In this document: positions 34,501-47,750 of the stretch, piece after piece
Layout: each line of letters begins with the position of its first letter
Numbering within the stretch: the first letter of the stretch is position 1
Source: Nymphaea colorata
Lineage: Eukaryota > Streptophyta > Magnoliopsida > Nymphaeales > Nymphaeaceae
Direction of reading: 5' to 3'
Assembly: GCF_008831285.2 (NCBI RefSeq)
Contig: NC_045139.1
Coordinates: 36,057,706 to 36,121,705 of the forward strand
DNA length: 64,000 nucleotides
The notes under the pieces: generated by a model
What the model was told of the DNA's origin: nothing
Seen by the model: the letters and a program-made list of their open reading frames with translations, nothing else
The model's database searches: none
Made by a program: the position numbers and the translations under genes

Positions 34501-36556
34501 GACACTCAAGGACATTTTCCTGAAGCATTCCTTGTTAGTTTACCTTTGTGGCCATTTGCATACTAAGTTTGGGAAGAATTTGAAGCGGAACCATCGACAA
34601 GCAGATGTGCTAGATAAATATTTTCAATTTAATGGTCAGCGACAAACACCAGAAGATTTAGTGGATGGGAATTGTTCCAGTAAATCTGTAAAAGCAAAAG
34701 AATTTTGGGAATGGGAAATGGGAGACTGGAGAAAGAATAGAATGATGCGCATCTTAGCCATCGACCAAGGCCATATTTCTTTTGTTGATATTGATTACAA
34801 ATTTGAGGCCAAGAAAACAATTGTTTTGCCTACATTTCCACTTGATTCACGGTCCATGCAGAAAATTTCCATGTTCCATGACTATAATTGCCAAACCATT
34901 GATATCTCATCCTATGAGACTATAAGAGCATTAGTATTTTCAGAGGTTGATATCGTGATGGTTGTTGTCAAAATTTATGATTCTAGGTCTGGAGAACTCA
35001 ATTTGATAATGGCAGAAAAGATGAAAAAGGTTACCAACATGAAGTCAAGAGGGAGCCTGTATACCATTCCATGGAATTGGAAGGCATTTGCAGACCCATC
35101 ACCAGTTCGATATTGGTTGCAAATCGAAGCAATTGATTCCTTAGGTAGTTCTAGTTTTAGCCAATTAAAGCCATTCTCCATAAATGGCCGAGCTGCTAAA
35201 CTCAGTTGGAAATGGAAGGAGTTTTGGGTCATGGGTTGTTCACATGACTCCTTATATTATCCTTTATTCTGGTCTATCACTGGATTTTTATTGGCCCTGC
35301 TTCTCTTTCCAAGAGTCCTTTCCACATGTGCAAAGGAGAATCACAAATCTCAGGTCTTTGAACGAACCTTCTCTGTTGGGAAGATCTTGAGATGCCTTGT
35401 GAATTATGCGCTCTGTATTTTGCTAGAGCTTTCGAGGATCATATCCTTGTGGCTTGCCTTGTTAATTTATTTAGTGTATCTGATATATTTTCCTTGGTTC
35501 CGTGGGAGAGCTTTCTCGGATGACAGCATCTCTGGATACATGAGTCGCACTGGTTGGACTGTCAAGATTCCAGGAACAACAACAAAGCAGTCATATATTG
35601 GTGTACCTGATGTGGTAGCTATTGTTTTACCACACCTTTGCTTTGTGCTGTTGCCAACAGTTTTAGTTGCATCTGCTTTGGCTGCAGAAAAGGTGGCATA
35701 CCATGTCCATTCTCTATCTTTATATGGAAAGAAAAATGAAGATGATAAATCAGATCAAACGAGCCATCACAGCAACCATCATGTAGGACAGGGTACCTCA
35801 AAAATGCCTCAGTTGGGATTGTTAGATAAAAATACTACTTTTTGCAGTTTCTTTTGCTATGCCCGTAGAAGATGGATCAGGAAGATTTTACTTGCAGTGT
35901 GCTGCATAATTTTATGGTGGCATCATAAGGTGAATGTTATTGCTGTTATGCTTTCTTCTATACCCTTTTTGTCTTCTTTATAATTTATGACAAAACCAAT
36001 CGGGTCTACCTGATCCTGGTAGGTAGGATGTTAATTTCCTGAATATCCGTAATTGCTGAGTGCCTTGAGATTTCAAAAGGCATCCTCAAAACAGTTTGCA
36101 TGAAAGAAATTGAATCTACGCATTTATCTGCAAAGACATAGGAGTACTTCTGGAACTTCTTAGCAGATTGGTTGCATCAATTTTCTGGTCTTCCAAAAGC
36201 CTTAATTTTAAAAATATTTAGAGGGTCTTAAATTGAAGACCCTGGATCAAGTCTGAGCCCTTTCATTCTGTTTCCGGTCCCATGGTTCTTGCCCTTGTAA
36301 GACTTGGTGTTCAGGGCTCACCCTTGTAAGTGACAAATGTTTCCCATGATTTCTTTTTCATTGGGATTTCGTGTGCATTTTTAATGCTTGGTATTTTTTG
36401 TTATGTGAACTCTTGCTTATGTGCAACTTCATTTTGCAGTACTGCAACGTTATCATCAAAGCCTATGACTCAAATCCTTTTCTGGATGCTGCAATTTATT
36501 GCTGGTCTGTGCCACTTTTGCTGGCCTTCGCTGTTTACAGGACCTCAGGAGTTTAG
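31520..36556 (+). CDS. Membrane calcineurin-like metallophosphoesterase (At3g03305/TMEM62 type), 4 exons
   Basis: Exons are 31520-31868, 32747-32988, 34286-35929 and 36440-36556, with GT..AG introns in phases 1, 0 and 0, giving 783 aa. The metallophosphoesterase motifs occur in order: SDLHF (D79, H81), GDLTD (113-117, formed across the first splice junction), GNHD (159-162), GHFP (255-258) and CGHLH (285-289). All metal ligands are therefore present. A hydrophobic MQAFFLIVSLFLHLLAAQ (from M25) looks like a signal peptide or anchor, so M25 (31592) is an alternative start. The C-terminal third has several membrane segments (PLFWSITGFLLALLLF, LWLALLIYLVYLIYF, LPHLCFVLLPTVLVASALA, ILLAVCCIILWW), with the last in exon 4. 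Plant and animal homologues are poorly characterised and the substrate is unknown. Retaining intron 3 would end the protein 14 residues after the junction, after SSIPFLSSL. Confidence 0.9.
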
Positions 36557-37539
36557 CATCTATGGGGGTTGAACAATAAGCAAGTTTACCTCCTGTGAAG
36601 GAAGTGCCCCTTGTAATGGTGTGATTGATTTAGCAAGTACCAGGCCAAGAGGTCTGCAGGTTGTTATTGAAGAAAAAAGAAGACAAATTTTGCTGGTACC
36701 ATGGATTTGTTGTAACAACAAAATTTTCAGTTCTGGAAAACCGTACAATGACATGTCCCTTATATCATCCTAAATGTACCTAAACCTACTTGTACTGACA
36801 TTTAGAGCAAGCATTTATGTGAAACAGTTCCTATACCGTTCATGGTTGTATCGCATGTAAAGTAGAGTTGCTAAACGCTGATATATTTCATTCAATAAGG
36901 CATGCGTGCAATCGCCAGCTATTTGTTAATGCACGAAAGCACACTGATATATATATATATATATCATAAATATTATGTCCTTGTATATATTGCTGATGTA
37001 AATACTGATGTACATATTTCTTCTTTTTCAGGTAAACAATTTTTTTTTCATATTTTTTTGCCACTCTTGTGAGTAAACAAGAGCTTTCTCTCATTTATTG
37101 GTTTTACATTTTGTATGCATTTTACGGATATAGTAAATGCTGTTTTATCATTATTTATCGTTTTTTTTTCTTTATAGTTGAACGTATTTTCGTGATATAC
37201 TAAATGAAAGATTTCTCTGTCGTCAGACTGTCGAAGTCTTTTAAAAGCTTTCTCATTGTATATGGTAGAAGAAGCTTCAATTCTTACACAAGTACTTCTA
37301 AGTAAAGTTCTATCGTAAATTCGTTGTCAATGCCCCTAGCTTGATATACTTTAGGACAGCAATATAAAAATCAGAATTTGAATCCAACTGATTTAGCCAG
37401 GGCACTGACTCAGCTGAATCAGTTATGAAATAAGACTATTGGCCTAGACCTTTTTTTCGTTTCCTCCCCTCACTAAGTCTGGTGGTGAGCCACTGGCTAT
37501 TTTTCAGACAGACCACCTGCTGGAGGGCAAGGCTGAACA

Positions 37540-37875
37540 TGACTTGAGTCGAGCTTGAGCTTGATTTGACTCCTAGATCGCTTGGCTCAAGCTCGAGCTG
37601 AGCTTGACGAAGCTCAATGTCTGCTCGAGCTCGACTCGTTTGAGCTTGAGGGACTGAGATATTCACGCTGGCAATTTCCTATACACGGTAATTCAGTGAA
37701 TCAGTCATATGACTGGACCAAGTTGAGCTTAAGTGAGTATGGTTTCTGCAACTTGAACTTAAACTTGATTCATTTAAAAGTTCCAGCGTAAGTTAAGCCT
37801 GAGCTTGAGTTCGAGTCGAACGTATATGGGCAAGTTCAAGTTGAGCCCGAGTTGGCTCAACCCATTGTTTAGCCC
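37540..37875. repeat. GAGCTTGAGC/GCTCGAGC-rich interspersed repeat
   Basis: Dense TTGAGC, CTCGAGC and GAGCTTG words run over about 330 bp, like the copies at 18.33, 23.7 and 54.55 kb. It is most likely a degenerate non-autonomous hAT-type element, but the termini are not clear here. Confidence 0.5.
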
Positions 37876-38019
37876 CACTGGAGGGCAGGCCTCCTACCTT
37901 TATTTCAGCAAAAATATGGTACAATCAAGAATAACAAACAGAAAACATCCACAGCATCAGCAAGTGCAGGGCAATAACATAACCCCGCACTCAAAAAGAA
38001 TACAAACTCAATCGAAAAT

Positions 38020-38745
38020 TTCAGAGATCAACATAAAGTATCTGAGCTAGCAGAACCGGCGAGTAGTTATGTACGCCATCTGCTAGAACCTCAGCGATTT
38101 GAAAAGCAGGTGCTCCCAAGCTGAGCTGAATCAAATGAAATAACTCTTGGGTGATCTTTAAATCGTTTGGGATAGCTCTCCAGCCTTCCGAGTCTTTCAT
38201 CCATCGGAGCCATCTCTTCCGATCAGAAACATTCCAGATTTTCGTAGCCCTGTTACAATCATGTTGGGCCAGAATACTCTCCAAAACCTGCTTCTCAGGG
38301 TGATAACCACCATGATAAACTTCAAAGAACTCAAAAATGAAATTGAAATGATCACCCTTCCGCGCCCCATTACCCCTCTTCTGATCCCAGCTATGACCCT
38401 CTTCCCCACTCGGATAATATCATCATCAGAGCCTCTCTCTTGGCAAGTGTCAGGTGTGAAACCCAGCTTCAACCATGCTCTACATTCCCTCAAATCTACA
38501 GGATTATTTCTGCAGAGAAAGTTATAATACGCATTGCACCTGCAGCAAATGGCTTTAGCCTCAGAAGCACTGTTACTGTTAGAAATATCCAGCATGAACC
38601 TGCTAATTCTGGCATTCCAAATTTGCCAGATAACCAAAGGAAAAGTAGATCTCCAACATTTTTCGTCCAACCTAAGAGAGAAAAAGAAGTGGCATCCAAT
38701 CGTCGCAACCCAAGTTCAAACGGGTATGACATAACATGTTTCCAT
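38020..38745 (-). pseudogene. Degenerate LINE-type (non-LTR) C-terminal remnant
   Basis: The minus-strand frame at 38670-38197 reads KCWRSTFPLVIWQIWNARI followed by an Ala/Ile-rich segment. This resembles the region after the reverse transcriptase in plant LINEs, where LPxxIWxIWxxRN is typical. It continues, frameshifted, to about 38021 (KIWNVSDRKRWLRWMKDSEGW). No RT catalytic block is present, so the family is tentative. Confidence 0.4.
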
Positions 38746-39164
38746 TGTATCCTTTTTCATGGTTATACGTAAGGTTTAGAACACCCTCACACTTACAACA
38801 TAATGCACCAAAATCCAGTACAAAAGGCACCCACAAACTACAATAAACATTCTATCTGAACCATTTAAAATCTTGGATCTGTATGTCTTAACAAGCTTCC
38901 CATTTCATGGAATAAACATAGATCTGCATACTCTTGCGTGCATTTGCTTAATGGGATTCAAAACAACTGAGGTTCAACTCCTCCGAATTATCTACAACAA
39001 ACAGAATTTGCATAAGTCTGCTAACCTCAGCACATCCAGTGGTTAATACATCTACCAAATTAGGCCACTTTGGACAAAGACAGTTCCTCACCATTTAGAG
39101 GTTGAGACCCAACAGTAGTTGTGGTGGTGGTAGGTGAGAGGCGAAGCAACCAAGCAACACACCT

Positions 39165-39180
39165 CCCCCCCCCCCCCCCC
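39165..39180. repeat. 16-C homopolymer flanked by inverted GTGGTGGT / ACCACCAC
   Basis: Sixteen consecutive C lie between GTTGTGGTGGTGGTAG (about 39117-39132) and ACCACCACAAAA (39181-39192). The complementary strand can form a G-quadruplex. Confidence 0.85.
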
Positions 39181-41215
39181 ACCACAAAAAACATAGGGAT
39201 GCTTCGGGACTTGGGTGGTCTTACGGGACACCCATCAACTCGAGTGACATGCATACCACCATTTGGAGTCCACAGTAGCACCCATGAAAATCTTAAGGAC
39301 ATATCGCTTATGCACCTCTCACACCAACCAGCTATGCTATACCCCTCGGGGCTAGTTGAGACCTAAGAGTGACACATTGATGTTCTCATGGGCCCTTTCC
39401 ATACCAAGAGTTTTAAAAATGATTTCTTTCAACTTTTCACTTGCTGAAAGATTTAGCTCAAACAAACTCCGGATCACTAATATTTCCATTTTCTAGTGGC
39501 ATTTGGATTGGAAATAAGAAATTTTCCATATGAAAATTTTAACCAATCTTACATGAAAGGTTTTATTTTTTCTCCTCTTTTTGGCCGTCTTTTCAAGGAG
39601 GAGGGAAGAGTGAATTCAACTTCTATGTGATCTTGAGCCCTACTCGTGCCATGACCTCTTGAGACCTACTCGTGCCATGACCAAGTGGGTCCAGCAAAGT
39701 CGGTAAAGCACAGAGACACTTGGGCAACCCTGACGGCCTGTATCGCTTCCAAGACTGGGTTATACTGCGTGCAGCCATCAATGTGGACGAGAGGAAACGT
39801 CAACATGGTGTAAGGGGAGAAACCGAGATGGACGGGTAGGTCAGGTGGGTAGCCTGAGAGAAGTTCCGGTGGTTGTGATCTTACTTTTGTACTCATAAAG
39901 ATGTCGATAATGAGTAAGTGATGTTGCCACCTGCCGAGAATTAGTATTTGAATCCTCAGTAAATTATAGTCCAAGTTCAGTACTTATGTAGCCCATCCTT
40001 CGCTCCAACGGACAACCCAGGCAAGAAACTTGTCAGGTAGATGGAACCGGCAAATGAACGACACATCATGCTAATGAGCTGCTTCAATTCTCAAAAGGTC
40101 ATCCATGTTAAGTTTTACCTAATGAGTCCAATACAAGCTTAGTCTCATGCACAAATTAGCAGAAGATAAAACTTGAGGTTGTTAGTTTTGGCTCATCAGC
40201 TGTTTCTATAAACACATAGCTGAGAAGTTTGAAACACATAAATAATATAAAAGGGGCAAATTTTATACAAACAAAGTTTTGTTCAGACAAACATTTTTGA
40301 ATTAAAGTAGGAAAGCCCACAGATGCATCACTTGGTTCATGCAGCTTATTTACCAGGCCTACGCAAAGGCAAAGGGAAATTTCAGGGAGATGCATCTGCA
40401 TTTATGCATTTCAATTGAGTAACCAATACGACCGGTGCCTACAATGAGGACGTCTCAACCAACAGTGCTTTCTTCCTTTTCAATACAAAAGACCAGAAAA
40501 AAGGGGACAAAAAACACTAAAAAACTTACATAACTTGAAACCACGCTTTTTGCATCATCTGGACAGCCTCTTACCTTCTCAAGCTCATGTTATTATTCGA
40601 CAAAAAATTATGACCCACCTGATCAGGAGTTTCTGAAATGGATAATTGTACTGCTATCATACGATAGTCAAGGTCATTCATGAATGTCACTCTTCACACA
40701 AGATACGCCCCAGGGGACTCAGATCGGAACAGTGCTAGCTTATACTTCATTGCAGCTTCATAAATTTTCAAAGTTCATACGCTGAAATATTCAAGAGCTT
40801 ATCAACCATTCGCTTTATTTTTATGCTGATTGGTGCTTTTGTCTATGCTGATGGATGCCCTTGGCTGCTTCATGCCACGAAAAATTATGCACATAACTGT
40901 GGCCTATGCTCAGATGTTCAACTCATATTGCCAATAACAACAAATTATCTCAGTTTAGCTCATGCCCAGATTGTTGCTAATTCAATAGATGGATGGCTCA
41001 AAACAGAAGGTGGTGAGACAAAATATTACGCCGTTGCTTCAAAAAACATATCATTAAATGGATTGCAAAACAATGCTAAAGCAGCTCTCTGGGCAATATT
41101 TTAGGATGTCAAAGGCAGGAAAAATGATGAAATTTTCCACGAAAGAACTAAATTCTGAAATTTATATGTTATAGCACTCAATTTTTGGTATGTTTCTGCA
41201 AGAGCAAATTTCACC

Positions 41216-43534
41216 CTAAGTCGCCTTGGAAGATGCTTTCTGTTTATCTGCCTCAGCAACCTTTTTCTTGTCCTTCCTCTCCCTCTTCTTCAATGCATCC
41301 ATGTGGGCTTTCAAAACTGTGGCATAAGATGCCTGGAAACGTACATGATCCTTGGCAGAGAGCTACATAGACAACCATAACAATTGACTCAGAAAGACCA
41401 ACTTAAATCCAAAAAGCATACAGAATTACCTTGTCAGTTAACTTGGATAACTAACTTGAGGATCAGAATGAGCTAGTTAACATGCAAAATGTTTTGATTA
41501 CTTTATTGGCAATTGCTGCCACTGCTAAGGCTAGAGCTGTTCTCTGGCCTATAGTATGTAACAAGGCATGATTTCCTGCCTTGGTTCAAACAAACACAAG
41601 AAGATCAGAAGTCCAAGCTAAGATTAAACATACCACAGCTTAGATTGAAATTTCTTTAAAATTATGTTCAACCCTCATGCACATAACACAATAAAATTTG
41701 TCAATGCCTGGTCAAAGTACTTGACAAAGACGGGAAGTGTGACTGAGACAAGTAGATACAGACATAACTCTTACAGCAAATAGTATATATCTATCATGTT
41801 TTTCTATTAAATACCAAAACAATATTTGTCTATTGAAACAGAAATTTTCCCAGACTTAGCCATTGACAAATTTCAAGAGGTGATGGTGAGAAGCAAATCT
41901 AACGAATCCAAGTTCAAATACATGAAATTAATGAAATTGGATAGAGAAAGACAGCATAACAATTTCCAGGTCTTAGTTATTCTTAAACTAGAGTCACTTT
42001 CCATAAAATAAATATCAGTTGGTCCAGAAGCTATACAAGTTGCTGGCTCATGGTTCAGTACTCCCTACTGATCGAAAAGAAGCATAACAGTCATGCTTTC
42101 CAACCTACAACAACAAAGCAATGCAGGACAGATAGCAAAATGAAAATCAGTAATGTATTGGTGGTTTAACAACTCCTGCCTAAATCCTGGGAATACTATA
42201 GGTAGATTCTATTTCACATGGAAACCACAGCCTGGGTTGAGAGACATCAATGGTTTCCCAGGTGTGTAAACCAACCTGCCCCCTCACCACCAAACCCCAC
42301 CCCATCCCCAATCCTCCCCTCCCCCCCACCCCCTCTCCCCAATCCCCACACCAACACCAAAGAAGGAAACACCACACACATACACACACCAGGATAATAT
42401 GTGAATATACACTAAAATAGTTTTTAGACTGGATGGATTGACTTGCAAGCAACGCACAGCATCGATCAGTTATGTGGAGTTATATTCTTATTCTTAAGGT
42501 CATGGTTTGCAGGTTGCATAAACTATTTACAGCAGAAAATAGTTTCAAGATGCAAGTGCATGCATGTGGTAATGTTCAAGTTAAAAAAGGAATCATAGGT
42601 ACAACAAAAAGTAATCTGAACAACATAAGTGTGATCAGATTCATGAAAGATTTGCATTCTCCAGATTTAGTTTGTATGTCCTTTGTATCACTAAAAGAAG
42701 TTCATGCAGTTAGCAAAGATTCCTCACAAGTGAAACAATTCATTTTTTGTTCATTTTCATCTTCATTTCTCATATAAGCAAATGGACCTAACAACCTTCT
42801 GTCCCATGCACAGCAGCATAGGTCTCAAGTTGGTAAAACCCCTGATATCCCTCAGACATGCAAACGTAAGTAGTTTATGGTTTTCCAGTAACCACCACCT
42901 TCATATGCCATCCATTAGATGCTTTCTAAGACAACACATGCTTCTGAGAATAACTTCCTCAAATATGTCACTACAGACAGGTGAGTTAGCGTGTCTCTTG
43001 GTATAACCACCATGGAAAGTTGAATCATTTTGAGTGTTCCTTAGCTAAAGAGATATCTACATATTTGGACGGATAGCCTGCAGTTTAGAAAAATGTGCCA
43101 ACCTGCACATAACATGTGTATTGTGTACTGCAGTAAGGGAGTGATGGACAAGATCAACACTTTCATCATAAAGTGTAAGATTATATGTGGAAGTATGCAT
43201 CTTCTTACTCAAATTCCCAGGCATATAATATTACCATATGCTAGACCTTTTGGCAGATCCTGCAATCTAAGCACTCTAGAGTTGTATAATTTCTTTGACT
43301 GTTTTGAAAAAAAATCAGGGAAGATTACCCGGGGATGGAAAGTGAGACATTATATGGCCTTGCTTTTGTGGCTACAGCCTTGGGAGGAATAAAGATTATG
43401 GAGGACAAGTTTATCAAAAAGCTTAGCAGCATGCTTTCACTTGAACCTATAACCACTGATCACTTAAGCACACAAATTATTATCAATGCATAGAGATGCA
43501 CACATGCAAGCAAGAACTGGAAAATGCTTCAAGC

Positions 43535-43601
<67 letters not shown>

Positions 43602-46600
43602 TTCCCAAATATCAGGACATGAACTAGAAAACATGTGGATTGCTTTAGTTAAAAGAGGAAAGCCAGTTAAATATTGCAAATGGCATGTCAATAACAGCAG
43701 GCTCCTGCTCCTGTCAACAGCAAATATGGCACCACTTAAAACCACTACTTCATTAGAAAGATACCATTCCCACTCACTCATTGTGACAACAAGTTCAAGC
43801 ATGGAAGCGAAGCAAATAAGAATTTATCTTTAACCAGCACTAGAAGAAATTTTTATGTTTCTTCTATGCTTTGTTAGTTAACAAGAAATTTTTAACGTAT
43901 CACATTTGTAGGTTGGTAATAGACATACCTTAAGGTAATTCAACTCATTATAAGTTCAAGCATGGAAGCGAAGCAAATAAGAATTTTAAGATGTAGGTTT
44001 CGCTATTGTATGCACTCTCTCTAACCTTGCAAGGTCAAAAATAGTATTAGTCATCTATAAGAGTAGTGCTACATGAATGCATTACGAAGAAAGGAGCATA
44101 TAATGAGTTGAATTACCTTAAGGTATGTCTATTACCAACCTACAAATGTGATACGTTAAAAATTTCTTGTTAACTAACAAAGCATAGAAGAAACATAAAA
44201 AATTCTTCTAGTGCTGGTTAAAGATAAATTTAAAGTATTGTTTCTTAACCACTTAAGCTACAAGATATGTACTCTGCACAAGTAATTTACCTCACTAAAC
44301 CGACAAAATGTAAAAGAAGTAAAAGAAAAAGAAAATAATAAGAGAAACACATACCCCAGTTAATAATTTTAAATCATTGTTTTTCAACCATTTAAGCTAC
44401 AAGAGATGTACTTTGCACATGTAATTTACCTCACTAAACTGATGAGATATAAAGTCAGGTGAAAGAAAAAGGAAATTACTAAGAGAAACAAATATCCAAT
44501 GATAAAAAACTGCTAAGCTTTTAGGCTGACCAAAACATACCACTGTAGAGATTGTCTTTTGCCCATCTGTTGCCCTTACAAGGCATTTATATTCTGAAGC
44601 ATCAATTTCCAACTTCCTCTTCCCCTTAGGCCTTAGGCATGCTTCAATGGGACCACCATTTATAACAGGAAATACAAGATGTCAGTACAAATAAAAAAAT
44701 GATATTTTGAGATGAAAAAATCAACAGAAATTATGAAAAATATAAAGTCACCACAAGGAGAAGCAAGAATTCAGGTCTCATTCTGTTATGATCTCTTGTT
44801 GGTTTGGGTTTACAGAATATCACAATGAAATGCCAAAACAGTGTAATGAAAATGCAGGTACAAGGTGCCTATCTTATACAATCAGAAACACCACTGCAGA
44901 AGGGGAGAAAGATCACCATAAGATTTTCTTCAGTTGTAACTTCTCACAATAAATATTGAGAGTTGTCAAGAGTGACAATAGCACTGTTTGAGGCTTCTAA
45001 CAGTGGGTAGTGAGGGCAGGTAGGATGAGCAAGGATGTGAAGTAGCAAGGGTTGCAGAATAAACAGGAACTATCATGGTTGAGAAGAAGGTGAGAGAGGC
45101 ACAAATAAGTCGGATACTGGTATACTGCACTCATGTATTGTAACTTATAAGTAGCAAAAAGTGTTACAAATGAGAAAAGACGTGGTAAGACTGAGGTCAT
45201 TAACAAACTACAACCATTGAAAAGCAAAAAAGGTTGATCTACTTTGGCTTGCTTTTCAAATCAATTTCAGGTCCTCAGCCAGCGCCATGAAAATGCCATT
45301 TCAGGAACTTTTCCATCTGCCTACTATAAGTTGAACTTAATCTACAAAGCATCAATAGGATAACAGAGAAACCATAAATTGCAAGAAATTTTTAGAAAAA
45401 GGCTGGAAATGGACATGTTTAGAATTTAGACAGCCTCAGGGATGCCTGGAATCCTAAGATATGTGCAAAATAATGCTAGATTGTAATAATCACAGATACT
45501 CCATAGTACGTTGTAGAAAATAAACCTAAAATACTAGCAGCGGTTAAAGATTAAAACCTTTCCAACAGATCGCACATTACAGAAGTCACACTTAAAACCA
45601 ATAAACAGTGTAAATAATTTAGAACAGCTCAAATACTCTTTCCAGGTCTGGTATTAGGCTGGTCAGTTGAAAGCATGGAACTATAGCTCATTTTTCTTCA
45701 TATATCTCACTCTTAAGTTGACTGTGCATCAGTCTTTCCTAAGTCAGAAACAAAACTAGCACCTTAACAACAAGAAAAAGAAAAGGCAGGGCTCACAATG
45801 CCGATCTGCCTCAGTACTAAAATGAACTATAAACAGGTTTGTCAATCCCACGAAACAGCATGCTCCAGTCTGCCAGCTCTCAAAGCCACTAGGCAAAACC
45901 AGGGTCTTTTATAAGAAGAGAGAATCCATAATGCTAGACCCCAATTCACAAAAGAAAGACTACCAACAAGATGAATCCAGACTACCAACAAGATGAATCC
46001 TGTAACTACCAAAACAAGAGAGAGAAAAAGGAAAGAGGAAACCCAATAGTGTATCACAACAACAGGCAGTTTTCTTAAGACAATAAACAATCCCAATTAC
46101 CCAATCTTACTATAAAAAAAAATAGCCGTGAAAAGCGCCAAAAGCCCCATTCAATCAAGTTTGATAAGGCCTACGAATCCCAACACCCTGTAGAAAGAGA
46201 ATAACCCTGTCCCAACAACAAGTAACGAAGGCTCTAAGCAACAAAAGCAAAAGAGAGGTTCCTACATCGCTTGAGGGTAACCCAGACGGAGCCTTTTTCT
46301 CTGTTGCGCTCGTACATGCTCGTCAACTCGTTAAGAAACGGGTCTGGTTGCAGGAGAACCTGAAGGTTTCGCAGGAGAAACATGAGAAAAGATTTGGAGA
46401 TTTACACATCGAAAGCGAAGGAGAAGAAGAAAGACGCAAACAGAGAAGCTCAAACGGGAACCAAATTCTGCTAAAACCCGATAATCGGTGATCACAAGAG
46501 AGCCCAACAAGCGGTATTAATTATTCACCAATGTCGGATTCTCCCATCGATTCTCCTCTAGAGCTTCTCCAAACCGGAAAGGGCAGATCACAAAACACAA

Positions 46601-46639
46601 GATAGTTTACAACGTGAGAAGGGAGTAAACGCTTACCAT
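41216..46639 (-). CDS. SRP14: Signal recognition particle 14 kDa subunit (SRP14), 4 coding exons
   Basis: Coding exons are 46639-46637 (the initiator ATG only), 46359-46266, 44641-44541 and 41362-41216, giving 114 aa. Translated text: M, then VLLQPDPFLNELTSMYERNR / EKGSVWVTLKR, then SCLRPKGKRKLEIDASEYKC / LVRATDGQKTISTV, then LSAKDHVRFQASYATVLKAH / MDALKKRERKDKKK and a Lys/Ala-rich tail ending KAT. This matches plant SRP14 along its full length (Arabidopsis protein about 121 aa). SRP14 pairs with SRP9 on the Alu domain of 7SL RNA and causes elongation arrest during cotranslational targeting to the ER. Intron phases are 0, 1 and 0. Exon 2 ends at an AT|GTAGGA donor, which is weak but required by phase. 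The third intron (41363-44540, 3.2 kb) holds a long inverted repeat. Confidence 0.93.
43537..43598. repeat. TA microsatellite in SRP14 intron 3
   Basis: An uninterrupted run of AT dinucleotides, about 31 units, within the third intron of SRP14. Confidence 0.95.
43791..44230. repeat. Long near-perfect inverted repeat (132-bp arms, 146-bp loop)
   Basis: The left arm 43821-43952 and right arm 44099-44230 are inverted copies with a single mismatch (131/132, found by block-by-block comparison). The loop is 43953-44098. The left arm is bracketed by a perfect 35-bp direct repeat (43791-43825 and 43952-43986), beginning AAGTTCAAGCATGGAAGCGA. It lies inside SRP14 intron 3, so the pre-mRNA would contain both arms and could fold into a long double-stranded hairpin. 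No terminal motif of a known transposon family was recognised. The arms contain no open frame. Confidence 0.95.
44235..44505. repeat. Tandem duplication, period about 139 bp, next to the inverted repeat
   Basis: TTGTTTCTTAACCACTTAAG at 44238 recurs as TTGTTTTTCAACCATTTAAG at 44377, followed in both by CTACAAGA.ATGTACT, GTAATTTACCTCACTAAAC and AAGAGAAACA segments. The right copy abuts the 3' end of exon 3. Divergence is clearly greater than between the inverted-repeat arms. Confidence 0.85.
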
Positions 46640-47154
46640 GGCTACGAGCGAGATGCGAGGGCTGAGGCCAAAGAAGATGATAAATGATATATTGCTCGAT
46701 CATTGCAAATTGAGGGAAGATCGTGCCGGGGCGCCGGCTCTCCTTCTGCACGGTAAAGAACCGGAGTCAGTTCGGATCAAAGTCCGGTCTGGATTTGCTT
46801 TAGAATTCCGGCGAAGTATTTCGAGATATGGATTATGAACCGGTCGGACTCGGATCTGGTCTAGGCACATCTTACGCCATCAGACCCAAACTTCAGTTTT
46901 TTGGTTTGCGCATGCATCGTATAACCAGAATTAAAAACCAATATTGAATTCAATTCGGATTTTGGAATGTGGATTCAGATTAAAATTTGTAACTGGTTAC
47001 CAATTGGTTCCAACTTAACCTGACATCTCACAAAAAACTTCGGAGCTGGTTATATGTGCACGTTAGAGCACAAATTTTAATGACCAAAACGCTCTTGTTA
47101 ACAAAAAAATACAATTTTTTATGGGACAAAAAAAAACTTAAAAAATTTAAAAAC

Positions 47155-47156
<2 letters not shown>

Positions 47157-47194
<38 letters not shown>
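47157..47194. repeat. TA microsatellite
   Basis: About 18 uninterrupted TA units, upstream of SRP14. Confidence 0.95.
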
Positions 47195-47197
<3 letters not shown>

Positions 47198-47545
47198 ACC
47201 CGGTGCAAAGCATTGAGGTGCATGCAATAAGAGGCTGTACGCACAGATGTGTGTGTATATAATGGGTTACATGTGTGAGATGAGTGGATGAATACAGTAA
47301 ACTTATTAATATGAAATAGGTAGGTACCTATAAGGAATTATATGGACCATTGATTTTTGCAAGATAGTTGGTTAAGAGAAAATCAATAATAAAATGTTCT
47401 TAATTAATGTCTAAAATACCTTATCTCAATTTTCTCATTGTTTTTCTTTTATTTGTACTCTTAAAATGATCAATGACTAAGATGATTCCTTGTGAGTTTT
47501 CTACTTAAAAGGATTTTTGTACTTACCAATCTCTTTTCTTTCACA

Positions 47546-47675
<130 letters not shown>

Positions 47676-47750
47676 ACAATATCATGAGATCTTCCACATT
47701 ACATCCTGCCCTTTGATATGAATAGTTTCAAATCCAAGATGCTCGATGGT

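Larger units (their letters stand above)
36557..41215. other. Intergenic between metallophosphoesterase and SRP14 genes
   Basis: The first few hundred bases are probably 3' untranslated sequence. Elements listed separately: GAGCTTGAGC-type repeat (37.54-37.87 kb), a LINE-like remnant (38.02-38.75 kb) and a C homopolymer (39.17 kb). A short TA tract lies at about 36949-36963. No intact gene seen. Confidence 0.5.
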
